Below the pieces are notes generated by a model that worked only from the letters and a program-made list of their open reading frames with translations, was not told where the DNA came from and did no database searches. Position numbers and translations under genes: made by a program. Of a stretch of DNA of 16,282 bases, positions 6,060 to 12,113 are shown piece by piece. The DNA lies in the NCBI GenBank assembly GCA_964585225.1, contig CAZPCZ010000028.1, forward strand, positions 1 through 16,282, given 5' to 3'. Numbering within the stretch: the stretch's first letter is position 1; every line of letters begins with the position of its first letter. The stretch is from CAZPCZ01 sp964585225. Its GTDB lineage: Bacteria > Patescibacteriota > Patescibacteriia > JACPHY01.

Positions 6060-6094
6060 CGCACGGGACCCCGGCGAGTGCCGGGGTCCGTGCG
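6060..6094 (-). terminator. Strong hairpin, probable terminator of the 1225-residue surface gene
   Basis: A 15-pair stem (GACCCCGGC/GCCGGGGTC core, CGCACG/CGTGCG outside, one bulged G) closes a 4-base loop about 70 bases after the stop codon at 6162-6164. On the minus strand it is followed by TTGTCCACTTTTCACTC, pyrimidine-rich but without a clean T-run, so termination may be less than complete. Smaller stems at 6107-6117 (GCTC/GAGC) and 6117-6133 (CCGCG/CGCGG) lie between it and the stop. Confidence 0.6.
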
Positions 6095-6161
6095 GTCCCC
6101 ACCTGCGCTCTGAGAGCCGCGCTGCAGACGCGGTCCGAGCACGAGGGAGGAGATCAAATCT

Positions 6162-9100
6162 TTAGTTGTACGTCAGGCCGTTGCCGTTGACCGGGAGCGT
6201 CTTCGTGTGCGTCCCGCTGTCCACGACACACTCGTTCCCCGTCGCGAGGTCCACGGTGCCCGCCGGGCAGCTCGTGCCGTTGAGGCCCTGAAGCTCGATG
6301 TCCATCCACTGGACACCGGAGTCCGTCGCGCCTTCATCGTCAAGACGTGCCTGCAGCGACTTTGACGTCGTTGCACCGCCCGCACCCGTCGTGTCACCCA
6401 CGAGGATGAGCACCTTCGTCTGACCCGCGCCGACTGAGAGCACCGTGTCCCAGCCGCGCGTGCCATCCGTGCCTGCATCATTCGTGGTGTTCTCGCCAGA
6501 GCTCACGTGGATACCGGTGGTCCCCGCATCGAGCGGCTGCGTGACATCGGCCGTTAGCCAGTCCGCGTACGTGGTCGCGCGATCGGTCGAGAAGAGCGTT
6601 GCGTTGCCCGTCCCGCTGATCTGACCCGTCCCGTCGCCACCGGTCGCCGAACCGCTCGTGATGAAGCCGAGATCGTACACCTCGATTTCATCACCGGTCG
6701 CCGTCAGCCAGAACCGGAGGATCTCCTTGCCGGTCCCCGCGGTCTGGACACCAGACGGCGAGTTCGCGTCGAGGCCAACCGTCAGCACGCCGTCGAAGAC
6801 GCCGAAGGAGTCACCGCCAGCCACGTTCCCGCCAGCTGCACCGGTGCTGCCGATGTTCGCCACGGTGACCGTCGTGCCGGAGTCGCGGCCGTTCGCGACG
6901 ATGTTGTAGTTCCCGGCCGCACCCGTGCGCGTCGTGCCCCACGTCGAGGCGTTCCCGTCCGAGTCACCGAAGCCGAGGCGCGCCTGCGTGCCGGAGACCA
7001 CCTGCTCCTTCACGTTGAAGTCCGCCTTCAGCTCGAGGTAGAGCGGGACGTCCTTCACGACGCGGAGGTCGAGGTTCGCCGCCGTCACGGCACCGGTGCT
7101 CCCGAACGTGTAACCCGCGGTGTTGCCGATCGCGGTGCCATCCTTGTACAGCTTCGCCTTCGAGATGTTCGCGAGCGTGCCCGCACCCGTCGTCCCATCT
7201 GCGAGGAACAGCGGGATGTCGCGGACCGTCACGTCCTCGAACGCCGAGGTGAGCTTGTACTTCACCATGGAGACGCCGCTTGAGCCCGCAACGATCGGGC
7301 CGGCAGTCGCCGTGTCCGCCGCAAGCTCCACCTTGAGCGTGCCGCTCGCACGGACGATCTGCGTCTGACCCGCGCCGCTCACCGTCTCAGCGATCGTCGT
7401 CGCGGTGATCCAGCCGGTTGACGTGATATCCGCCGCCGCATTGAGGTTCACCTGGTGTGCGAACGCGGTCGTCGTGCCGGTCGTCGCACTCGCGATGACG
7501 TCCGCCTTCACCTGGAGCGTCGAACTCTTCGCCTTCGCGACGCGGAGCGGCGTCTTCAGCGTGAACGTGACCGTCGAGTCAATACCCGCCGTGTTCGCCG
7601 TTGCCGTTGCCGCTGCGGTCGTATTCGTCGTCTCGAGGCGGGCGACCGTATCCGTCGCGTCCGACGTGTCGAGGTCACCCCAGAGCTCCCAGTTCACGAG
7701 GTCGTTCGGGAGTGCAGACGCGCCAGTTGCGTCGGTCACCTTGACCTCCGTCACCTTCGCGTCCTCCCCACCGCTCGACGCATCGAGGATGATATTCGCG
7801 AACGTGAAGTCCTGCACGCCGGCAACCACGGAGCCCGCAATCGGGGTCGCGCCGGTCGTCGCGACGAGCGCTGCGGCCTGAACCGTCTGCGTGTTCCCGG
7901 CCACGTCGGTCGTCGTCTGGACCGTCGTCGTCTTCCCGGAATTCACACCGCGGACGGTGAACTCAGAGACGTCGAGCGTCGCCAGCACCGTGTCGTTGCC
8001 GCTCGTCGCCTGCGCGATGTTCGCCTTCAGCGTGTACGAATTCGTCCCGATCGGCACCGTCATCGAGTCCGTGAACGTGACCGTGTTATTCGCACAGTCC
8101 TGCGGACCCGCAACGACGAGCCCTGCGCTGTTGTACAGCGTCACCGCTGTGAGCTCAGAGCAGACCATCGTGCCGAATGTGAGGTCCCAGTTCTGGCTCG
8201 TGATCCGCACCTCCTCACCCGTCACCGTGAAGTCCACGGCGAGGAGCGAGACCGCGGTACCACCCTGCGCGACGTTCCCCGTCGCCGGCGAGCTCGCTGC
8301 GCGCGCGACGCGGAGCGTGCCCTGGCTGACGGTCTGCCGCTGACAGGCACCGCCCGTCACGCCCGTGGTCGTACAGAAGTCGTTCCGAGCCGGCGTCACG
8401 CCGAACCCGTACGTGTTCCCGACGACCCGGATCGTGTATGCGACGCCGTCGTGGAGCTCGAATCCGACCGTGCGGCCGGAGCTCGACCCACCGGAGAGCG
8501 ACGCCTTGACGGACAGGTTGAGATCCGTCCCCTTCGGGATGGACACGCTGAGGTTGTCGAATACGACGCGGCCATTCGACGGCAACGTCGCTGCCGAGCC
8601 GATCACCGCGCCCGTCTTGTCGTTCACGAGCTTGACATCCTTCACGTCGGACGTCGTCGCTGTGCCGGACTGGATCGCGACGATCTGCCGCACCGTGAGG
8701 TCTTCCACGGACCCCGCCTGGATGCGAACCTGCGTGAAGCGGAAGTCCACTGCGTCCGGCGCGACCTCAGAATCAGAGGTCGGCATGTCCGCGCCGCGGA
8801 AGAGCGTCGCCGTGCCGATTGCGACCGATGAGATCGTCATCTGGCCGCCCCGGATCGGGAACGTCCCGCCAACGGAACCGGACGAGAGCGTGATGTCGCT
8901 CCCTGCCTCGACGCCGAACTGGACGATGTCGCCCGCGTTCACGTTCGAGATGTCGCCGGCGATCGTGAGGATCTTCTCACCGCTCACCGCGATCGCGAGA
9001 CCCGTGAACGCCGCCTGGTGCGACGCGTTGAGCGTCTGCGTCGTCCCGAGCTGCGTCGAGCCGTCGTAGAGCTTGACGCCCGTGAGGTCTGCGTCACGCG

Positions 9101-9839
9101 CGAGGCCGGTCCGCGTCACCTTGAGCGCGGTCAACGTGCCGGTGCCGGTGAGCTTCACCTTCGCGAAGATGACGTCCGTCGCGTTGTACGGGATCGTCGC
9201 GTTGCCGGGTGACCCACCATCCGATGCGGTGAGGACTGCCGGACCCGCTGGGACTGCCGGCGCTGCCGCCGCCCCACCGAGACCCTTGTCCACACCAATG
9301 TTCGAGGCTGCTGCGGTCGCCGCTGCCGGACTCCAGTCCGTTGCCGCGTTGATCGCTGCGCCGAGCGTGTAGTTCACGAAGAATGCGTCTGGGACGTCCT
9401 CCACCATGGAGGCCCAGCTCGCGCCGTAGAGTGCGGATGCGACCGCCTCCGTTGCAATGTGCCGGAGCGTGCCACCGGCGCCCACCGCGTACACCTTCGG
9501 GTCTGTGGTGATCTTCACCATCTTGACCCCCGGGCGGTACGTGGCGTTGCCGCCAATCGCGACGCTCGCGAGCTCTGCGTCCGTTACGGTGGTCACGCCG
9601 GAGAAATCGGCATACCACGTCTTGTACGTCTTCTCGTTCGGGAAGACGTAGCGCTTGCTGTCCGAGCCGTAGTAGTAGACCGCCGGGAGCGAGCCCTTGA
9701 TGAGCCCACCGGCCGCGGGCAACGCTGCGCGCGCCGCGAGCGGCGCGATGAGCAACGAGAGCCCCATGGACCAGGCGATCGTGGCCACGACGACGGACCA
9801 CGTCAGCGAGCGCTTCCCAATTGCGAATGCGCTACTCAT
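6162..9839 (-). CDS. Large multi-domain surface (S-layer-like) protein
   Basis: I take the start at the ATG 9837-9839, giving 1225 residues, because MSSAFAIGKRSLTWS leads straight into a hydrophobic signal segment (12-32, with TIAWSMGLSLLI) and the upstream open stretch is a stem-rich leader. Residues 44-168 are the surface module GSDSKRYVFP...TWYAD...TDPKVYAV...DVPDAFFVNY also found at the protease C-terminus. After an Ala-rich linker come about six beta-sandwich units of 140-180 residues starting near 216, 365, 533, 676, 858 and 1039, each with a core like E(D/E)xxVxxI, a VKLY/AKLY strand and VKAD or IAGD at the end. The composition is Thr, Ala, Gly and Val-rich with few Cys and Lys, as in S-layer or adhesin proteins. 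No C-terminal anchor is seen; the chain ends NGNGLTYN. It is probably the main envelope protein, made under the sigma/membrane-protein pair upstream; that role is inferred. Confidence 0.85.
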   Translation of the reverse strand: MSSAFAIGKRSLTWSVVVATIAWSMGLSLLIAPLAARAALPAAGGLIKGSLPAVYYYGSDSKRYVFPNEKTYKTWYADFSGVTTVTDAELASVAIGGNATYRPGVKMVKITTDPKVYAVGAGGTLRHIATEAVASALYGASWASMVEDVPDAFFVNYTLGAAINAATDWSPAAATAAASNIGVDKGLGGAAAAPAVPAGPAVLTASDGGSPGNATIPYNATDVIFAKVKLTGTGTLTALKVTRTGLARDADLTGVKLYDGSTQLGTTQTLNASHQAAFTGLAIAVSGEKILTIAGDISNVNAGDIVQFGVEAGSDITLSSGSVGGTFPIRGGQMTISSVAIGTATLFRGADMPTSDSEVAPDAVDFRFTQVRIQAGSVEDLTVRQIVAIQSGTATTSDVKDVKLVNDKTGAVIGSAATLPSNGRVVFDNLSVSIPKGTDLNLSVKASLSGGSSSGRTVGFELHDGVAYTIRVVGNTYGFGVTPARNDFCTTTGVTGGACQRQTVSQGTLRVARAASSPATGNVAQGGTAVSLLAVDFTVTGEEVRITSQNWDLTFGTMVCSELTAVTLYNSAGLVVAGPQDCANNTVTFTDSMTVPIGTNSYTLKANIAQATSGNDTVLATLDVSEFTVRGVNSGKTTTVQTTTDVAGNTQTVQAAALVATTGATPIAGSVVAGVQDFTFANIILDASSGGEDAKVTEVKVTDATGASALPNDLVNWELWGDLDTSDATDTVARLETTNTTAAATATANTAGIDSTVTFTLKTPLRVAKAKSSTLQVKADVIASATTGTTTAFAHQVNLNAAADITSTGWITATTIAETVSGAGQTQIVRASGTLKVELAADTATAGPIVAGSSGVSMVKYKLTSAFEDVTVRDIPLFLADGTTGAGTLANISKAKLYKDGTAIGNTAGYTFGSTGAVTAANLDLRVVKDVPLYLELKADFNVKEQVVSGTQARLGFGDSDGNASTWGTTRTGAAGNYNIVANGRDSGTTVTVANIGSTGAAGGNVAGGDSFGVFDGVLTVGLDANSPSGVQTAGTGKEILRFWLTATGDEIEVYDLGFITSGSATGGDGTGQISGTGNATLFSTDRATTYADWLTADVTQPLDAGTTGIHVSSGENTTNDAGTDGTRGWDTVLSVGAGQTKVLILVGDTTGAGGATTSKSLQARLDDEGATDSGVQWMDIELQGLNGTSCPAGTVDLATGNECVVDSGTHTKTLPVNGNGLTYN

Positions 9840-10008
9840 ATCCAGATTGTGGTCTGTGTAATCAATTCCCCTTTCGGGTGTCGGATAGCAGCCCCCGCAC
9901 CTGCGAGTTCGACCTTTTACCACTACCCGTTCGGTACTACCCTCGATACGCGAGGGAGCGAGGAAGGTCCCATCCTGGGGACTGCCCTCGCTCACCCACG
10001 TACTGGCC
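9840..10008 (-). promoter_or_regulatory. Structured leader of the 1225-residue surface gene
   Basis: The 169 bases between the membrane-protein stop and the surface-protein ATG hold several stems. 9957-9992: AGCGAGG/CCTCGCT with inner GTCCC/GGGAC. 9940-9956: CCCTCG/CGAGGG with a 5-base loop. 9924-9936: TACC/GGTA. 9877-9901: GGTG/CACC. 9869-9878: CCC/GGG closing TTTC on plus, a GAAA (GNRA) loop on minus. It is probably an mRNA leader that sets stability or translation of an abundant protein; no known riboswitch is recognised. The distance from the last stem to the ATG leaves the start region unpaired. Confidence 0.5.
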
Positions 10009-10614
10009 CTATGAGCTAAACACGTTCTTCCCCTCCCGGCCGCTCTGGAGCATTTCCTCCTCCGAGAACACGCCATCCGCCCACTGCGAGAACACCCCCG
10101 CTGCGGGGTTGAGCGGCCGCCCGCGTCGCACGCGACGCACCGCCGGCGGCTGCGCGCCGGTCGTTGGCCCCTGATTCTTCATTCGTAATTCTTGATTCTC
10201 AACGATGGTGAAGACGCTCACCGCACCCCCACTCCCCGGCACAATCGGCGCAGCGCTCGCCACGATCTCTGACGGTGGCGCGACGCGGGGGCTCTCCGCT
10301 ACCGGCGACCGCCTCAACCCCCACCCGCTGCGCTGCACCGCGACCGTCACACCGACCGCAACAACCGCAATCGCCGCAAACGCGAACGCCCGTCCTACGC
10401 TAAAGCTTCGGAGGGCAAGCGGGAGGGACAGTGTACCACGCTCGAAGCTTGGAGCTTGCAGCTTGGGGCTTGCAGCTTGAAGCGGTACGTCAAACCGCCC
10501 GTAGCGAGCAATGACCTCGCGACGGATGCGGGCTCCAATGGCGGCATGCTGCTCCTCGGTGAGCGGGTCGTAGTCTCGGAGGAGGTGGAGGTAGTAGTCG
10601 AGTGACTTGTGCAT
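10009..10614 (-). CDS. One-pass membrane protein, putative anti-sigma factor
   Basis: This is a 201-residue protein with the topology of an anti-sigma factor. It has a cytoplasmic N-terminal segment of about 70 residues (start MHKSLDYYLHLLRDYDPLTEEQHAAIGARIRREV, helical and charged), one transmembrane helix (about 75-93, RAFAFAAIAVVAVGVTVAV) and an extracytoplasmic tail rich in Pro, Arg and Val, ending GREGKNVFSS. It follows the ECF sigma gene by 41 bases on the same strand, the usual place for the partner. I see no zinc-binding HxxxCxxC motif, so it is not a ZAS-type anti-sigma; assignment rests on position and topology. Two heptamer repeat tracts are translated within it, encoding the low-complexity linker KLQAPS (near residue 50) and ENQELRMKNQ (near residue 140). 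It could instead be a structural membrane protein. Confidence 0.6.
   Translation of the reverse strand: MHKSLDYYLHLLRDYDPLTEEQHAAIGARIRREVIARYGRFDVPLQAASPKLQAPSFERGTLSLPLALRSFSVGRAFAFAAIAVVAVGVTVAVQRSGWGLRRSPVAESPRVAPPSEIVASAAPIVPGSGGAVSVFTIVENQELRMKNQGPTTGAQPPAVRRVRRGRPLNPAAGVFSQWADGVFSEEEMLQSGREGKNVFSS
10173..10200. repeat. Heptamer tract NATTCTT x4 within coding sequence
   Basis: GATTCTT, CATTCGT, AATTCTT and GATTCTC stand in tandem on the plus strand. On the coding strand they give the polar linker ENQELRMKNQ of the putative anti-sigma factor. It is AT-rich, unlike the flanking gene. Confidence 0.8.
10444..10483. repeat. Heptamer tract GNNGCTT x5-6 within coding sequence
   Basis: GAAGCTT, GGAGCTT, GCAGCTT, GGGGCTT, GCAGCTT, GAAGC in tandem. 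It encodes the Leu-Gln-Ala-rich linker between the cytoplasmic segment and the membrane helix of the putative anti-sigma factor. Confidence 0.85.
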
Positions 10615-10628
10615 GAGTTGTTATGTGG

Positions 10629-10672
10629 GTACGAATGTACGAATTCTGTACGAATTTACGAATCGCGCGAAT
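10629..10672. repeat. Octamer tract GTACGAAT at the sigma/anti-sigma junction
   Basis: GTACGAAT occurs at 10629-10636, 10637-10644 and 10648-10655, then TTACGAAT at 10656-10663 and CGCGAAT. It fills most of the 41-base gap and encodes the stop codon and last residues (TDSRDS) of the sigma factor. Confidence 0.8.
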
Positions 10673-11216
10673 CCGTTTCGTCGAATGCGCCCCGCTGCTT
10701 CAAGGCACGCTTGAGTGCACGACGGGCGCGGAAGAGGAGGACGCGGACGTGGGTGGGCGGTTTCTCCATCATCTCAGCGATCTCCCTGACGGTGAGGCCG
10801 ACGTTCGCATGGAGGATAATGACCTCTCGGTAGGTATCGTGAATGTCCCGGAGTGCATCGAGCGTGGTGTCCAAATCTCGCTTCGCATCGACATCCACGA
10901 TGAGTGAGCTGTGCGTAGGGAGCTGTGGTGCTTCCTCGATCGGAATCTCACGGACCTTCGATCGTTGGATGAAATGGTCTGCGATGCGATCCCGAGCGAT
11001 CTTGTACATCAACGCGCGAGGGTGGATCACTCGTCGATCTGGGTTGCGTCGGCGGTACTCAATGAACGTACAAAATACGTCGGATGCGAGATCGTCCACG
11101 TCACCAGTCGCCCCAACTCTCGATGCGATGAACCTCTCGAGCACCCTCCGATGCTCCTGGAAGAAGTGCTCAAGGTTAAGGTCCTCTGCCTGTGGATAGT
11201 GCTGATTGTTCACCAT
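10656..11216 (-). CDS. ECF-type RNA polymerase sigma factor (sigma-70 family)
   Basis: This is a 186-residue protein of typical ECF length with regions 2 and 4 only. Region 2 (about 17-86) reads FFQEHRRVLERFIASRVG...DDLASDVFCTFIEYRR...ALMYKIARDRIADHFIQRSK, where DDLASDVF is the -10-recognition and core-binding helix pair. Region 4 (about 117-170) reads LDALRDIHDTYREVIILHANVGLTVREIAEMMEKPPTHVRVLLFRARRALKRAL, with its helix-turn-helix at 142-166 for the -35 element. It would direct RNA polymerase to a small regulon, plausibly the surface genes beside it. The ATG at 11214-11216 has a weak AGG about 10 bases upstream. The gene heads the minus-strand series and is followed by a membrane protein placed like an anti-sigma factor. 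The last residues are encoded by an octamer repeat. Confidence 0.9.
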   Translation of the reverse strand: MVNNQHYPQAEDLNLEHFFQEHRRVLERFIASRVGATGDVDDLASDVFCTFIEYRRRNPDRRVIHPRALMYKIARDRIADHFIQRSKVREIPIEEAPQLPTHSSLIVDVDAKRDLDTTLDALRDIHDTYREVIILHANVGLTVREIAEMMEKPPTHVRVLLFRARRALKRALKQRGAFDETDSRDS

Positions 11217-11574
11217 GCGAACTGCCTAAATTTGATGAGAATCGTAACACCTTACCATTGAGCGTAAGTGACGAAGAGTGTAGCAGTACGAACAGAGCTG
11301 AGCAAGTGTCAATGGAGGCAGACGATCATTTTTTAGCACGCTATCGTTACCAAACGATGCGAGTTAGATGGACATTTTGTCTCAATACCAGCTCAAAATG
11401 TACACATTTTTGCATTTTGGTTACACTATCGTGCTATTCTATACGTGGTGCCGGAAGAGACACAACATTGGTACATCGAATCATCATCAATAATGTTGCG
11501 GTCGCGACATGCTCGACGGTGTCCACAGGTAACGACATCAAGGAACTGCTGTAGAATAACTAATCAATGGGACT
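11217..11574. promoter_or_regulatory. AT-rich divergent intergenic region with candidate promoters and operator
   Basis: No gene is seen. The region separates the minus-strand sigma gene from the plus-strand HTH gene and is clearly richer in A+T than the rest. An inverted repeat CAAAATG-(12 bases)-CATTTTG lies at 11394-11419 and overlaps a possible plus-strand -35 (TTGCAT, 11410-11415; -10 TATTCT, 11435-11440; spacing 19, not ideal). On the minus strand an exact TTGACA -35 lies at 11307-11312 but the -10 at the right distance is poor (TACTGC). Promoter calls here are weak; the inverted repeat is the better-supported item. Confidence 0.4.
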
Positions 11575-11901
11575 ATGGCGGCGAGGAACGTGACCGGGAG
11601 ATCAACGGAGTCCATGGTTCGGGTGTCCGTCTCCGAAGCCGCGAGGCTCTTCGGGGTGTCCGGACAGACAATTCGCCGTGCGATCAAGGATCAACAAATT
11701 CGGTACGTGGTCGTCCGCGGTCGCTACCGTCTCGCGTTCGAGAGCCTCCTCGAGTGGTCACAAAAACAGGCGACGACGCAGCGCAAGCTCGATCGGAAGG
11801 GCATCGGCCAGTACGTGGATCGCTGGCGAATCCGCAACAAGCTCTACTCCCCAAACCCGGGAATGGTCGAGCGGAGGAGAACATCCGAATCTACAAATTG
11901 A
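11575..11901 (+). CDS. Small excisionase/AlpA-type helix-turn-helix protein
   Basis: This is a 108-residue DNA-binding protein. Residues 17-40 (VSVSEAARLFGVSGQTIRRAIKDQ) are a winged-helix/MerR-like HTH of the excisionase family, and the wing follows as IRYVVVRGRYRLAFESLLEW (42-61). A basic helical tail (68-102, rich in Arg, Lys, Gln) follows. In phages such proteins are recombination directionality factors, but in this group they are common as free-standing regulators, and no integrase or att site is present here. The start may be ATG 11575 or ATG 11614 (MVRVSVSEAARL), the latter with GGAG only three bases upstream; neither has a good ribosome site. It is divergent from the sigma factor and may read the inverted repeat at 11394-11419. 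It is probably a local regulator of the surface genes. Confidence 0.8.
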   Translation: MAARNVTGRSTESMVRVSVSEAARLFGVSGQTIRRAIKDQQIRYVVVRGRYRLAFESLLEWSQKQATTQRKLDRKGIGQYVDRWRIRNKLYSPNPGMVERRRTSESTN

Positions 11902-11970
11902 TCCGAATGCTCCGAATGTTCGGGATTCGCGGCATTCGGATGACATTCGCAGCATTCGAATGTTCCACAC
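11884..11970. repeat. Degenerate ATCCGAAT repeat and inverted repeat
   Basis: ATCCGAAT-type words (11883-11890, 11901-11908, 11911-11918) and their complements (CATTCGGAT, CATTCG, ATTCGAATG) follow each other. ATCCGAATG at 11901-11909 and CATTCGGAT at 11933-11941 form a perfect 9-base inverted repeat. The tract begins in the last codons of the HTH gene (SESTN). Confidence 0.6.
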
Positions 11971-12007
11971 ACACGTCATCCTCGCCAATCATCCATTCAC
12001 CTTCACA

Positions 12008-12034
12008 ACGGATCCTCCGCGTCGAGGGATCCGT
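12008..12034 (+). terminator. Hairpin between the HTH gene and the large surface gene
   Basis: Arms ACGGATCCTC (12008-12017) and GAGGGATCCGT (12024-12034), one bulge, close a 6-base loop; AGATTTACGTTCACATTTA follows. It lies about 105 bases after the HTH stop and 80 bases before the surface-protein ATG, so it is a candidate terminator or leader stem. Confidence 0.5.
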
Positions 12035-12066
12035 AGATTTACGTTCACATTTATCGTTCACCCGTA

Positions 12067-12101
12067 AACTCTTCACTCATAACTCTTCACTCGTCACTTT
12101 T
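12067..12101. repeat. Heptamer tract MACTCNT upstream of the large surface gene
   Basis: AACTCTT, CACTCAT, AACTCTT, CACTCGT, CACTTTT in tandem, ending about 12 bases before the ATG at 12114. It occupies the place where a ribosome-binding site would lie, and none is seen. The word is the complement of the tract at 6023-6057. Confidence 0.75.
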
Positions 12102-12113
12102 TTCACTCACCGT

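Noticed and set aside
5623..6102. 159-codon open frame on the minus strand across the gap
   Set aside because: It reads through a heptamer tract, three of the stem structures and repeat copy B; no recognisable protein features, so the region is better explained as non-coding.
7455..8831. 458-codon open frame on the plus strand
   Set aside because: Antisense to the 1225-residue surface gene; extremely Arg-rich with no domain pattern, no start signal and no neighbours on that strand.
9840..10076. 79-codon N-terminal extension of the large surface protein
   Set aside because: It would put the signal segment about 90 residues into the chain and would overlap the end of the membrane-protein gene; the stretch is stem-rich leader.
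11521..11532. DnaA-box-like TGTCCACAG, as a possible origin
   Set aside because: One poor match to TTATCCACA with no cluster, no AT-rich unwinding element pattern and no dnaA or dnaN gene nearby.
11575..12034. Prophage or integrative-element boundary
   Set aside because: The excisionase-like HTH protein stands alone; there is no integrase, no tRNA and no direct repeat that could serve as att sites in the window.
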